A DNA stretch of 64,000 bases, taken from the NCBI GenBank assembly GCA_030538475.1, contig JAUNTX010000001.1:289484-353483 (forward strand), in the 5' to 3' direction. A program made the translations under genes and the position numbers. Below are positions 42,759 to 51,453 of this stretch, one piece after another. The notes below the pieces were generated by a model. That model did no database searches. It was not told the origin of the DNA and saw only the letters and a list, made by a program, of their open reading frames with translations. Each line of letters starts with the position of its first letter. The stretch's first letter is position 1. Source of the DNA: Dermabacter sp. Lineage in GTDB: Bacteria; Actinomycetota; Actinomycetes; Actinomycetales; Dermabacteraceae.

Positions 42759-44078
42759 GTGAAAATCCTCGTAGCGGGCACCGGCGGCCGTGAGCACGCC
42801 ATCATTCGCCGCCTCAGTCAGGACACCCAGGACCACGAACTGCATGCGAGCCCCGGTAATCCCGGCATGGCCGAGCACGCGCGCCTGCACGCGATCCGGC
42901 TCGACGATCACGCGGGCATGACGCGCCTCGCGCTCGATCTCGGGGTGGACCTCGTGGTGATCGGACCAGAAGCCCCCCTTGTGGCGGGCCTCGCCGACGA
43001 TCTTCGATCCGCCGGGATCACCGTGTTCGGGCCCTCGAAGGCCGCCGCCGAGCTCGAGGGCTCGAAGGACTTCGCCAAGAAGGTCATGGCGGAGGCGGGG
43101 GTGCCGACGGCCCGCTCCCTCACGATTGACCGGGCCGATCAGATTGACGCGGCGCTCGAAGACATCAACCCGGGCGCCCGGACGCCCTTCGTGGTCAAGG
43201 ACGACGGGCTCGCCGCGGGCAAGGGCGTGGTCGTGACTGATAGCCGCGAGGCGGCCGCGGACCATGCCTGGGCCTGCCTGAGCAAGCCCGGCGGCCGCGT
43301 GGTGCTCGAAGAGTTCCTCGACGGCCCGGAGCTGTCCGTGTTCTGCATCAGCGATGGCCGCACCGTGGTGCCACTCGTGCCCGCCCAGGACTTCAAGCGC
43401 GCCTATCCGGGCGATGAGGGGCCGAACACGGGCGGCATGGGCGCCTATTCGCCGCTGCCGTGGCTGGACGAGGCCGAGGCGATGCAGCACACGCTCACCC
43501 GGGTGGCCCAGCCGACGATTGAGGCGATGGCCCGGCGCGGCGCCCCCTTTGCCGGAACGCTCTTTTGCGGCCTCGCCGCGACCGCCGACGGCCTGCGGGT
43601 CATCGAGTTCAACGCCCGCTTCGGCGATCCCGAAACCCAGGTGGTGCTTGAAAGGCTCGCGAGCGACCTGGGCCCGCTGCTGTATGCGGCCGCGACCGGC
43701 ACCCTCGCCGAGCATCCCCCGCTGCGGTGGAAGAATGACGCCGCCGTGACGGTGGTGCTCGCCTCCGAGGGCTACCCGCTCACCTCCCGCTCGGGCGATG
43801 AGATTACGGGCCTTAGCGAGGCGACGGCGAACGGCTGCCATGTCATCCACGCGGGCACCGCGCTCGAAGAGCAGGGCTCGGGCAACGACCTCGCGCCCGG
43901 CACCCTCGTTTCTCACGGCGGGCGCGTGCTGTGCGTGGTGGCGTCGGCCCCCACGCTGGAGGACGCGCGCGTGGCCGCCCAGTCCTCGATCGCCCGGATC
44001 GGCCTCGCGGGCTCGCACTACCGCCCCGACATCGCCCAGCTTGCCGCCGCGGGAGACATCGCGGAGGTCGCCGTATGA
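42759..44078 (+). CDS. purD: phosphoribosylamine-glycine ligase
   Basis: A 439-residue ATP-grasp enzyme joining glycine to phosphoribosylamine in purine synthesis. The GTG start leads into KILVAGTGGREHAI. ATP-grasp features are FVVKDDGLAAGKGVVV, LEEFLDGPELSVF and GAYSPLPW, with the closing VIEFNARFGDPETQVVL. It overlaps purC by 4 bp. Confidence 0.96.
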   Translation: MKILVAGTGGREHAIIRRLSQDTQDHELHASPGNPGMAEHARLHAIRLDDHAGMTRLALDLGVDLVVIGPEAPLVAGLADDLRSAGITVFGPSKAAAELEGSKDFAKKVMAEAGVPTARSLTIDRADQIDAALEDINPGARTPFVVKDDGLAAGKGVVVTDSREAAADHAWACLSKPGGRVVLEEFLDGPELSVFCISDGRTVVPLVPAQDFKRAYPGDEGPNTGGMGAYSPLPWLDEAEAMQHTLTRVAQPTIEAMARRGAPFAGTLFCGLAATADGLRVIEFNARFGDPETQVVLERLASDLGPLLYAAATGTLAEHPPLRWKNDAAVTVVLASEGYPLTSRSGDEITGLSEATANGCHVIHAGTALEEQGSGNDLAPGTLVSHGGRVLCVVASAPTLEDARVAAQSSIARIGLAGSHYRPDIAQLAAAGDIAEVAV

Positions 44079-45022
44079 ACGCCTCGCCGCGCACCGGCAC
44101 CGCCACCAGCCCCGGGTCGATTTCCGCTCCCCTCATCACCGCACCCGTGCTCGAGGGGTGGAGCCACGCCCTGAGCGGCAAGGTGCGCGAGCTGTACGTT
44201 CCGGCCGGCGCCTCGCTCGCCACCGCGCCCGAGGTCCTCGTGGTCGCCACCGACCGCATTAGCGCCTACGACTTCTCCCTCCAGCCCGGCATTCCGGACA
44301 AGGGGCGGCTGCTCACGCAGCTCTCCCTGCTCTGGTTCGATCTGCTCGCGCCGATCATCCCCCACCACGTCCTCAGCGCCGACGACGTGCCCGCCCAGGT
44401 TCACGGCCGCGCCGTGCGCTGCCGCGGGCTCGACATGATCCCCCTGGAATGCGTGGCCCGCGGCTACCTGACCGGCTCCGGTTTCGCCGACTACACCCGC
44501 ACGGGCGCCGTCGGCGGGCACCGCCTCGCGCCCGGCCTGCTCGACGGCTCCGAGCTTCCCGACCCGCTCTTCACCCCCGCTACGAAGGCGGAGCACGGCG
44601 ATCACGACGAGAACATTACGGTGGCCGACGCCCGCACGCGCCTCGGCGCCGACCTCGTGGACGCCCTCGCGGAGACCACCCTCGCGATCTACCGCACCGC
44701 CCGCGACACGGCCCGCGAGCGCGGCATCATCCTCGCGGACACGAAGCTCGAGTTTGGTTTCTCGCGCGCCGACGGCAACCTCGTGCTCGGCGATGAGGTC
44801 CTCACCCCCGACTCCTCCCGTTTCTGGGACGCCGCCTCCTACGCGCCCGGGCGGCCGCAGCCGAGCTTCGACAAGCAGTTCGTTCGGGACTGGCTCACCC
44901 GCGAATCCGGGTGGTCGCAGAGCTCCGGCGAGGCGCCCCCGGCCCTGCCCCTCTCCGTCGTGGAGCGGACCCGCGCGAAGTACATCGAGGCGTTCGAACG
45001 CCTCAGCGGCACCCGCTTTTAA
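44075..45022 (+). CDS. purC: phosphoribosylaminoimidazole-succinocarboxamide synthase (SAICAR synthetase)
   Basis: A 315-residue enzyme adding aspartate to CAIR. It shows LSGKVRELY, VVATDRISAYDFSL, IPLECVARGYLTGSG, and the ADTKLEFGF motif near the C-terminal active site. The ATG lies in the ATGA overlap with purD, so expression is coupled. Next gene pflB is 268 bp away. Confidence 0.96.
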   Translation: MNASPRTGTATSPGSISAPLITAPVLEGWSHALSGKVRELYVPAGASLATAPEVLVVATDRISAYDFSLQPGIPDKGRLLTQLSLLWFDLLAPIIPHHVLSADDVPAQVHGRAVRCRGLDMIPLECVARGYLTGSGFADYTRTGAVGGHRLAPGLLDGSELPDPLFTPATKAEHGDHDENITVADARTRLGADLVDALAETTLAIYRTARDTARERGIILADTKLEFGFSRADGNLVLGDEVLTPDSSRFWDAASYAPGRPQPSFDKQFVRDWLTRESGWSQSSGEAPPALPLSVVERTRAKYIEAFERLSGTRF

Positions 45023-45290
45023 CCGCTGTTCTCGCCGCTGGCCACCCCTGGTTCCAACCCCCGCCGGCCCCTCGCTCCAACCGCCACGTCACCCTCGCTC
45101 CCCCACCGTTTTGCGGGCCCCGTCGGCCCCCGAATCCGGACGTCGCACGGGTCACACCGGCACCGTGTAGCCCACCTAACAAAGCGTGCTGTAAGTCCTC
45201 TCCGTAGACCCCCGTCACTGCCTACCGTAGAACTATCAGCAAACCCCAGGAGCATGGAACCAACCAGTTCCGCCAAAGAAGGGATGGCTC
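45023..45290 (+). promoter_or_regulatory. purC-pflB intergenic region
   Basis: No gene in these 268 bp. A ribosome binding site (AAGGGA) lies seven bases before pflB. An inverted repeat GGAAC-N6-GTTCC at 45256-45271 sits in the probable leader, and an imperfect repeat around the CACACCGG/CCGTGT bases near 45150-45170 could be an operator. I see no match to a Rex or FNR/CRP consensus. Confidence 0.35.
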
Positions 45291-47408
45291 ATGACCGCTG
45301 TTGAAGACAAGAAGGTTGACCAGACGGGCGAGGCCCTCGACCCCTGGCGCGATTTCGTCACGGGTGACTGGACCACCGAGATCAATGTCCGCGAGTTCAT
45401 TCAGCTGAACTACACCCCGTACGACGGCGACGCCTCGTTCCTCGCGGGCCCCACCGATAAGACCCTGCGCGTGTGGGACACCCTCGAGAAGACCTACCTT
45501 TCCGAGGAGCGCCGCCGCCGCGTGTACGACGTGGAGACGGACATTCCCGCCGACATCGATGCGTTCCCCGCCGGGTACATCAGCGAGGACGACGACGTGA
45601 TCGTCGGCCTGCAGACCGACGTGCCGCTCAAGCGCGCGATGATGCCCTACGGTGGCTGGCGCATGGTGGAGACCGCCATCAAGGAGGCCGGCAAGGAGCC
45701 CAACGAGGAGATCAAGAAGATCTTCACGAAGTACCGCAAGACCCACAACGAAGGCGTGTTCGACGTCTACACCCCGCGCATCCGTGCGGCCCGCAGCTCC
45801 CACATCATCACGGGTCTGCCGGACGCCTACGGCCGCGGCCGCATCATTGGCGACTACCGTCGCCTGGCCCTGTACGGTGCGGACTTCCTCATCGCCGACA
45901 AGAAGCGCGCGAAGGACGCCGTGGCGGACCAGCCGTTCACGGAGCACTGGGCCCGCTACCGCGAGGAGCACTCGGAGCAGATCCGCGCCCTCCAGAAGCT
46001 CGTGACCCTGGGCGACTCCTACGGCCTGGACCTGCGCCGCCCCGCCGCGACCGCGCAGGAAGCCGTGCAGTGGACCTACATGGCCTACCTCGCCTCGGTG
46101 AAGAGCCAGGACGGCGCCGCCATGTCGATTGGTCGCCTCTCCCCCTTCCTCGACTCCTACTTCGAGCGGGACCTCAAGGAAGGCCGCATCACCGAGTCCG
46201 ACGCGCAGGAAATGATCGACTCGCTCGTCATCAAGCTGCGCATCGTGCGCTTCCTGCGCACGATCGACTACGACCAGATCTTCTCGGGCGACCCGTACTG
46301 GGCCACCTGGTCGGATGCCGGTTTCTCGGAGGATGGCCGCTCGCAGGTCACGAAGACCTCGTTCCGCCTCCTGCAGACCCTGCGCAACCTGGGCCCGGCC
46401 CCGGAGCCGAACATCACGATCTTCTGGGATCCGGCACTGCCCGAGGGCTACAAGGAGTTCTGCTCGGCGATCTCGATTGAGACCAGCTCCGTGCAGTACG
46501 AGTCCGACGAACAGATCCGCGATCGTTGGGGAGATGACGCTGCTATCGCGTGCTGCGTGTCCCCGATGAAGGTGGGCAAGCAGATGCAGTTCTTCGGCGC
46601 TCGCGTGAACTCGGCGAAGGCCCTCCTGTACGCCATCAACGGCGGCCGTGACGAAATGACCGGCAAGCAGGTGACCGAGCCCGGCCTGTTCGAGCCCATC
46701 CAGGGCGATGGCCCGCTCGACTTCGACGAGGTGTGGCACAAGTACGAAGAGATGCTCGACTGGGTGATCGGCACGTATGTCGAGGCCCTGAACATCATTC
46801 ACTACAGCCACGACAAGTACGCCTACGAGTCGATCGAGATGGCGCTGCACGATTCGGACATCGTTCGCACGATGGGCTGCGGCATCGCCGGCCTGTCGAT
46901 CGTGGCCGACTCGCTGTCCGCCATCAAGTACGCGAAGGTCACCCCCGTGCGTGACGAGACCGGCCTCGTGGTCGATTACGTCACCGAAGGCGACTTCCCG
47001 GTGTACGGCAACGACGACGACATGGCCGACGACATCGCGGCCACGATCGTGCACACGGTCATGTCGAAGATCAAGGCCATCCCGATGTACCGGGACGCGA
47101 TCCCCACCCAGTCCGTGCTGACCATCACCTCCAATGTGGTGTACGGCAAGGCCACCGGTTCGTTCCCCTCGGGCCACCAGAAGGGCACCCCCTTCGCCCC
47201 GGGCGCGAACCCGGAGAACGGCATGGACAGTCACGGCATGGTGGCGTCGATGCTCTCGGTGGGCAAGCTCGACTACAACGACGCGCTGGACGGCATCTCG
47301 CTGACCAATACGATCACGCCCCAGGGCCTCGGTCGCACGAAGGACGAACAGGTGAAGAACCTCGTGGGCATCCTCGACTCGGGCTTCATCATGGACGACG
47401 AGGACTGA
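45291..47408 (+). CDS. pflB: pyruvate formate-lyase catalytic chain without its glycyl-radical domain
   Basis: A 705-residue protein cleaving pyruvate and CoA to acetyl-CoA and formate in anaerobic growth. The chain matches PflB throughout, including the active-site pair C421-C422 in [23 protein letters not shown]. It ends at [16 protein letters not shown], about 55 residues short of the E. coli enzyme (760 aa), and therefore lacks the RVSGYAV glycyl-radical loop. That segment is encoded separately at 47504-47755. Both must associate for activity (inference). RBS AAGGGA is present. Confidence 0.95.
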   Translation: MTAVEDKKVDQTGEALDPWRDFVTGDWTTEINVREFIQLNYTPYDGDASFLAGPTDKTLRVWDTLEKTYLSEERRRRVYDVETDIPADIDAFPAGYISEDDDVIVGLQTDVPLKRAMMPYGGWRMVETAIKEAGKEPNEEIKKIFTKYRKTHNEGVFDVYTPRIRAARSSHIITGLPDAYGRGRIIGDYRRLALYGADFLIADKKRAKDAVADQPFTEHWARYREEHSEQIRALQKLVTLGDSYGLDLRRPAATAQEAVQWTYMAYLASVKSQDGAAMSIGRLSPFLDSYFERDLKEGRITESDAQEMIDSLVIKLRIVRFLRTIDYDQIFSGDPYWATWSDAGFSEDGRSQVTKTSFRLLQTLRNLGPAPEPNITIFWDPALPEGYKEFCSAISIETSSVQYESDEQIRDRWGDDAAIACCVSPMKVGKQMQFFGARVNSAKALLYAINGGRDEMTGKQVTEPGLFEPIQGDGPLDFDEVWHKYEEMLDWVIGTYVEALNIIHYSHDKYAYESIEMALHDSDIVRTMGCGIAGLSIVADSLSAIKYAKVTPVRDETGLVVDYVTEGDFPVYGNDDDMADDIAATIVHTVMSKIKAIPMYRDAIPTQSVLTITSNVVYGKATGSFPSGHQKGTPFAPGANPENGMDSHGMVASMLSVGKLDYNDALDGISLTNTITPQGLGRTKDEQVKNLVGILDSGFIMDDED

Positions 47409-47430
47409 CCTTTTCGCCCCACTACCTGCG

Positions 47431-47463
47431 CCGACGGGGCGAGCCCCGTGCTCGCCCCGTCGG
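47431..47463 (+). promoter_or_regulatory. perfect hairpin between pflB and the glycyl-radical gene
   Basis: CCGACGGGGCGAGC (47431-47444) and GCTCGCCCCGTCGG (47450-47463) form a perfect 14-bp stem with a 5-nt loop, 22 bases after the pflB stop and without a U-tract. It may stabilise or attenuate the message and set the ratio of the two subunits. Confidence 0.8.
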
Positions 47464-47503
47464 CCCCGCAAGTTGCACCGCTTCCCATCACAAGGAGAAA
47501 ACA

Positions 47504-47755
47504 ATGGCAGTGAAGACCTACGAAGAACGTCTCGCCTCGATGAAGGCCAGCCGCGCCGAGAACAACATGGAGTCCGGCCTCTACCACGCGAACATCAACG
47601 TGCTGAACAAGGACACCCTGCTGGACGCGATGGAGAACCCGGAGAACTACCCGAACCTCACGGTTCGCGTGTCCGGCTACGCCGTGAACTTCGTGAAGCT
47701 CACCCGCGAACAGCAGCTCGATATTCTGGATCGCACGTTCCACCAGAACGCCTGA
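47504..47755 (+). CDS. grcA: stand-alone glycyl-radical chain of pyruvate formate-lyase (GrcA/YfiD-like)
   Basis: An 83-residue protein equal to the missing C-terminal end of PflB: residues about 28-83 read [25 protein letters not shown], then [10 protein letters not shown] with the radical-bearing Gly58, and end [18 protein letters not shown]. The first 27 residues are a unique leader. In E. coli the paralogue YfiD can repair oxygen-cleaved PflB; here it must be the only source of the radical, because PflB has none. It is followed by a terminator. Confidence 0.93.
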   Translation: MAVKTYEERLASMKASRAENNMESGLYHANINVLNKDTLLDAMENPENYPNLTVRVSGYAVNFVKLTREQQLDILDRTFHQNA

Positions 47756-47816
47756 GGATTCAGTCACCGGTCACGGTCTCGCGCGCCACTCGCGCGTGAG
47801 GCCGCGACCACACCGA

Positions 47817-47848
47817 TTGGGCCTGGACGCTGCGGTGTCCAGGCCCAA
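47817..47848 (+). terminator. intrinsic terminator-like hairpin after grcA
   Basis: TTGGGCCTGGAC (47817-47828) pairs perfectly with GTCCAGGCCCAA (47837-47848), loop GCTGCGGT. Weak U-richness follows (TTCATC). It would limit read-through from grcA into pflA, 45 bases downstream. Confidence 0.8.
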
Positions 47849-47892
47849 TTCATCACCCGCAGGGCCCGCGCCCTAGGAAGTGAGACGTTAAG

Positions 47893-48762
47893 ATGACCGA
47901 GCCCACGAACGCATCCGGCTCCACGATCCAGCAAACCGACCTGCCCCTCAACCTTCGGCGCCAGGGCGCCGGTATCGAGGGGATGGAAGAGACCGAGATG
48001 GAGCGCTCGGCGCGGCTGAAAGCCGTGCGCGAAGGCGATGTGGCCTCGATCCATTCGTGGGAACTGGTCACGGCAGTGGACGGGCCCGGCACGCGCCTCA
48101 CGATCTTCTTCAGCGGCTGCCCCCTGCGCTGCCTGTACTGCCACAATCCCGACACGTTCGAGATGAAGAACGGCACGGATGTTTCCATCGAGGAGATCAT
48201 CGGGAAGATCCGCCGCTACCGGAAGATCTTCCGGGCCTCCGGCGGCGGCATCACCCTGTCCGGCGGCGAAGTGCTCATGCAGCCCGCTTTCGTGCGGCGG
48301 GTCCTCGAAGCCGCGAAGGAGATGGGCGTCCACACCGCGATCGACACGTCGGGCTTCCTCGGCAAAAATGCGTCCGACGCCCTCCTGGATTCGGTGGATC
48401 TGGTGCTGCTCGATGTGAAGAGCGGCGATCCCGACACCTACGTGCGGGCCACCGGGCGCGCCCTTCAGCCCACCATCGAGTTCGGCGACCGCCTGGCCGC
48501 GCGCGGGATCGAGGTGTGGGCCCGCTTCGTGCTCGTGCCCGGCCTCACCGATGCGGAGGAGAACGTGGAGAAGGTGGCCGATATCGTGGAGCGCTGGCCG
48601 AACGTGAGCCGTGTCGAAGTGCTCCCGTTTCACCAGATGGGCACCGACAAGTGGGACGCGCTGGGCCTGGACTACAAGCTTCGCGATACTCCGGCGCCCG
48701 AGCGGGACCTCGTGGAGCGGGTGCGCGAACAGTTCCGGGCGCGGGGCCTCACCACGCACTAG
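47893..48762 (+). CDS. pflA: pyruvate formate-lyase activating enzyme
   Basis: A 289-residue radical SAM enzyme that abstracts a hydrogen from the PFL glycine, here Gly58 of the separate small chain. The [4Fe-4S] motif is FFSGCPLRCLYCHNPDTF (CX3CX2C), with GGGITLSGGEVLMQP as the SAM/GGE motif. About 45 residues precede the usual start, longer than E. coli PflA (246), so the true start may be the ATG near residue 31. It is third in the pflB-grcA-pflA cluster, with a terminator between. Confidence 0.94.
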   Translation: MTEPTNASGSTIQQTDLPLNLRRQGAGIEGMEETEMERSARLKAVREGDVASIHSWELVTAVDGPGTRLTIFFSGCPLRCLYCHNPDTFEMKNGTDVSIEEIIGKIRRYRKIFRASGGGITLSGGEVLMQPAFVRRVLEAAKEMGVHTAIDTSGFLGKNASDALLDSVDLVLLDVKSGDPDTYVRATGRALQPTIEFGDRLAARGIEVWARFVLVPGLTDAEENVEKVADIVERWPNVSRVEVLPFHQMGTDKWDALGLDYKLRDTPAPERDLVERVREQFRARGLTTH

Positions 48763-48841
48763 GGACCGTCGGCCCTACTCACTCGCCGCGCGGCCCGCTC
48801 ACCCCTCGCGCGGCCCTCTCACGTTTCGCGCGGCCCCGCGC

Positions 48842-49549
48842 TCATTCCTCGCGCGCGAAGGTGAGGCTGTGGTGATCGGGCCAGTCCCGCAGCTCCGTAC
48901 CCTCCGGCACGTGCGCCGCGCTTTGGCGCATATAAATACCGCGCCCGGGAGGCGAGGCCACTGCGTCGTGAATTGGCAGGGCCACGCCCGGGCGTACGAT
49001 CCGCAGGAAGTCGATGGTTTCCTGCATCTTTGACCACGGGGCCACCACGGGGAAGGCGAGCACGTCCACGCCGAGGATTTCCGGGTGCGGCACGAGGCTG
49101 TCGCCCGTGTGGGCGAAGGTGGGTTCACCGTCGTGGGTGAGGATCACGGCGATGTTGCCGACGGGAGGGATCGCCGGGTGGATGGTGGCGTGCGCGCCGC
49201 CCGCGGCCGTGACCCGCACGTGGCCTACGTCGATACTGTGTCCCGCGGCCAGCGGTTCAATCTGGTGAGGATCGAGGCCCTCGGGGCCGTCACACGCGAG
49301 GATCTCCGCGGTCTGCGGTTCGGCGAGGAGCCTCACGCCGGGATTGCCTGCCAGTAGGGCGGCGAGGATGTCGGGGTCCACGTGGTCGGGGTGTTGGTGG
49401 GTGATGATGAGGGCGTCCAGGTCCCGCAGGTCCCGAATCTCGGGCCGGGAGAACGCTCCCGGGTCGATGAGGAGGCGGCAGCCGCCCCCGCCGCTTCCAC
49501 CCGCGTAGGTCACGAGCACGGCCGAATGTCCATAGTGCGTGATGTCCAT
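48842..49549 (-). CDS. metallo-beta-lactamase fold hydrolase (UlaG-like)
   Basis: A 235-residue soluble MBL-fold protein starting MDITHYGHSAVLV at 49549. Metal ligands are visible in IITHQHPDHVDP (HxHxDH), the GHSIDVGHVRV segment, and FAHTGDSL supplying the bridging Asp. Members include UlaG lactonases and many uncharacterised zinc hydrolases. It is divergent from purS; its role is unknown. An open frame further upstream to 49924 overlaps purS and is rejected. Confidence 0.8.
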   Translation of the reverse strand: MDITHYGHSAVLVTYAGGSGGGGCRLLIDPGAFSRPEIRDLRDLDALIITHQHPDHVDPDILAALLAGNPGVRLLAEPQTAEILACDGPEGLDPHQIEPLAAGHSIDVGHVRVTAAGGAHATIHPAIPPVGNIAVILTHDGEPTFAHTGDSLVPHPEILGVDVLAFPVVAPWSKMQETIDFLRIVRPGVALPIHDAVASPPGRGIYMRQSAAHVPEGTELRDWPDHHSLTFAREE

Positions 49550-49660
49550 GCCCGCACCGTACCTGCCGCACCCGAGCATCGCCCGGTAGAATGATCCGCG
49601 TGCCCCACCCGGCATACCCCCTGACTGCACGCGCCACCGGCGCCCTGCCTGGAGAAACGA

Positions 49661-49918
49661 ATGCCCCGCGTAATTGTTGACGTGATGCCGAAGCCCGAGA
49701 TTCTGGACCCGCAGGGAAAGGCCGTCGCGGGCGCACTGCCCCGGCTCGGCTTCGATTCCATCGCCTCCGTGCGCCAGGGCAAGCGCTTTGAACTCGAGAT
49801 CGAGGGCGAGGTGAGCGAGGCCGTTCTTGACCGCGTGCGCGAGGCCGCGCGCGAGGTCCTCTCCAATCCCGTGATCGAAGACGTGGTTTCGGTGCGCGTG
49901 GCGGAGGCGGACTCCTGA
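49661..49918 (+). CDS. purS: phosphoribosylformylglycinamidine synthase subunit PurS
   Basis: An 85-residue small subunit that brings PurQ and PurL together in FGAM synthetase. It shows [20 protein letters not shown] and [14 protein letters not shown]. Stop and purQ start share a base (TGATG). Its partner purL is 11.6 kb downstream. Confidence 0.95.
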   Translation: MPRVIVDVMPKPEILDPQGKAVAGALPRLGFDSIASVRQGKRFELEIEGEVSEAVLDRVREAAREVLSNPVIEDVVSVRVAEADS

Positions 49919-50646
49919 TGCCATCGATCGGTGTGGTGACGTTCCCGGGAACGCTCGATGATCGCGACGCCCTGCGGGCCGTGAAGCTCGCCGGTGGCGA
50001 TCCCGTGGCCCTGTGGCACGGCGATGCTGATCTCCACGACGTTGATGCCGTGATCCTCCCCGGCGGATTCTCCTACGGCGACTACCTGCGCGCCGGAGCC
50101 ATCTCCCGGTTCGCCCCCATCATGGACCGCGTCGTGGACGCCGCCCGCGGCGGGATGCCCGTGCTCGGCATCTGCAACGGCTTCCAGATCCTCACCGAAA
50201 CCCACCTCCTGCCGGGCTCGATGATCAAGAACGCCCACCGCACGTTCCTGTGCCGCGACCAACCCCTGCGCGTCGAGAACAACCGCACGGCCTGGACCAC
50301 CGACTACGCCGATGGCCAGGTCATTCGGATCCCGCTCAAGAACCAGGACGGGCTCTACGTGGCCGACGAACGCACCCTCGACGAGCTCGAGGCCGAAAAC
50401 CGCGTCGTGTTCCGCTACGTCGACGGCGCCACCCACGGCCCCGCCGGGCATGAGGACAACCCCAACGGCTCCTACCGCGGCATCGCCGGCATCACCAACA
50501 CCTACGGCAACGTCGTGGGACTCATGCCCCACCCCGAACACGCCGTCGAGCCCGGCTTCGGCCCCGACGAGCCCGGCCGCGGCACCCGCACCGGCACCGA
50601 TGGTCTCGGCTTCTTCACCTCGGTCCTCAAGGCCATGGTCGCGTAG
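49918..50646 (+). CDS. purQ: phosphoribosylformylglycinamidine synthase subunit PurQ
   Basis: A 242-residue class I glutamine amidotransferase supplying ammonia to PurL. The nucleophile is C86 in [11 protein letters not shown], with the oxyanion strand [12 protein letters not shown] and the catalytic His-Glu in [11 protein letters not shown]. Co-translated with purS; purL does not follow directly, which is unusual. Confidence 0.96.
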   Translation: MPSIGVVTFPGTLDDRDALRAVKLAGGDPVALWHGDADLHDVDAVILPGGFSYGDYLRAGAISRFAPIMDRVVDAARGGMPVLGICNGFQILTETHLLPGSMIKNAHRTFLCRDQPLRVENNRTAWTTDYADGQVIRIPLKNQDGLYVADERTLDELEAENRVVFRYVDGATHGPAGHEDNPNGSYRGIAGITNTYGNVVGLMPHPEHAVEPGFGPDEPGRGTRTGTDGLGFFTSVLKAMVA

Positions 50647-50662
50647 CTGCCGTTCCGCAGCA

Positions 50663-50680
50663 CCGGTTATCCACAACCGG
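50663..50680. other. hairpin containing a DnaA-box-like 9-mer downstream of purQ
   Basis: CCGGTT ATCCAC AACCGG is a 6-bp stem beginning 16 bases after the purQ stop, enlarged by CAGCACC/GGTGCTG outside. It contains TTATCCACA (50667-50675), identical to the consensus DnaA box. A single box next to a gene end may be chance; as a stem it may act as a weak terminator. Confidence 0.35.
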
Positions 50681-50772
50681 ACCTTGGTGCTGGCGATCAC
50701 TCTACCGATTGCTTACGCTGTGAGCACGAGTTCCGCGACAGGCGCGGGGCGAGATGGTGGAGCTGGTTTTCT

Positions 50773-51453
50773 ATGGGGACGACGAACACGAGGCGCTCGA
50801 CTCGGGGGGTCTGGGCGACGCGCCTGGCCGCAGCAGTAGCGATCGCGGCACTGGGGCTCACGGCGTGCAGCAACAACGAGGAGCCAGAAAAGTCGGCAGT
50901 CGAGATCGCTGCGGAAAGCAATGCGAAGACCGCGTCCGACGGCGGCGGGGACGACGCCAGCGACAGCGGCGAAGCGGATGGGTTCGCTATGCCGCCCGAG
51001 AACGAAGGGATCCTGCCGCCGGACCGCGCGAACTACCCCGGCATCGACACCGAGACCGACGAAGGTGCCAAGCAGACCGTCAAGTTCTTCTTCGACGCGA
51101 TGTACTACGGCTACGCGACTGGCGACACGGCGCCGCTAGAGAGCGTGTCAGGATCAGGCTGCAAGCAATGCAAGTCTACTGTTGGCGAGATTGAGGAACG
51201 AACCACCAAGCTTGGAATGTTCAATTTAGGACACACTATAGAAGCGGTCGACTTGACGACTGTCGAATCAGACAGGCCGGGACAAACCGCTGTATATTAC
51301 CTTTACTTAGAGCCACCCGCTGACCAAGTTTCCGAGGAGAATGGACTGGTGTCGTTCCCCGGAACAAAAATGGACTCCGCAACTTATCTTAAGTTCTTTG
51401 ATGGTCAGTGGCGAGTGTCAGATGTCAACTGGGTGGAGTATCCTGATGAATAA
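50773..51453 (+). CDS. DUF6318-like lipoprotein
   Basis: A 226-residue exported lipoprotein. The signal peptide has two Arg-rich stretches, a hydrophobic core and lipobox GLTAC with Cys32. A Glu/Asp/Ser-rich linker is followed by a domain with KFFFDAMYYGYATGDTAPLESVSGSGCKQCKSTVGEI, the DUF6318 pattern including its CKxC pair, and ending DGQWRVSDVNW. The 3' half is clearly richer in A/T than the neighbours. It overlaps the next gene by 8 bp and probably acts with it at the cell surface. Confidence 0.75.
   Translation: MGTTNTRRSTRGVWATRLAAAVAIAALGLTACSNNEEPEKSAVEIAAESNAKTASDGGGDDASDSGEADGFAMPPENEGILPPDRANYPGIDTETDEGAKQTVKFFFDAMYYGYATGDTAPLESVSGSGCKQCKSTVGEIEERTTKLGMFNLGHTIEAVDLTTVESDRPGQTAVYYLYLEPPADQVSEENGLVSFPGTKMDSATYLKFFDGQWRVSDVNWVEYPDE

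Noticed and set aside
45023..45290. Rex or FNR-type redox operator before pflB
   Set aside because: I looked for TTGTGA-N6-TCACAA and TTGAT-N4-ATCAA; neither is present, only weaker inverted repeats.
47409..47503. Frameshift or sequencing error splitting pflB
   Set aside because: The two frames are separated by 95 bp with a hairpin and an own ribosome binding site, the small gene has a unique 27-residue leader, and pflB ends naturally, so a real split is the simpler reading.
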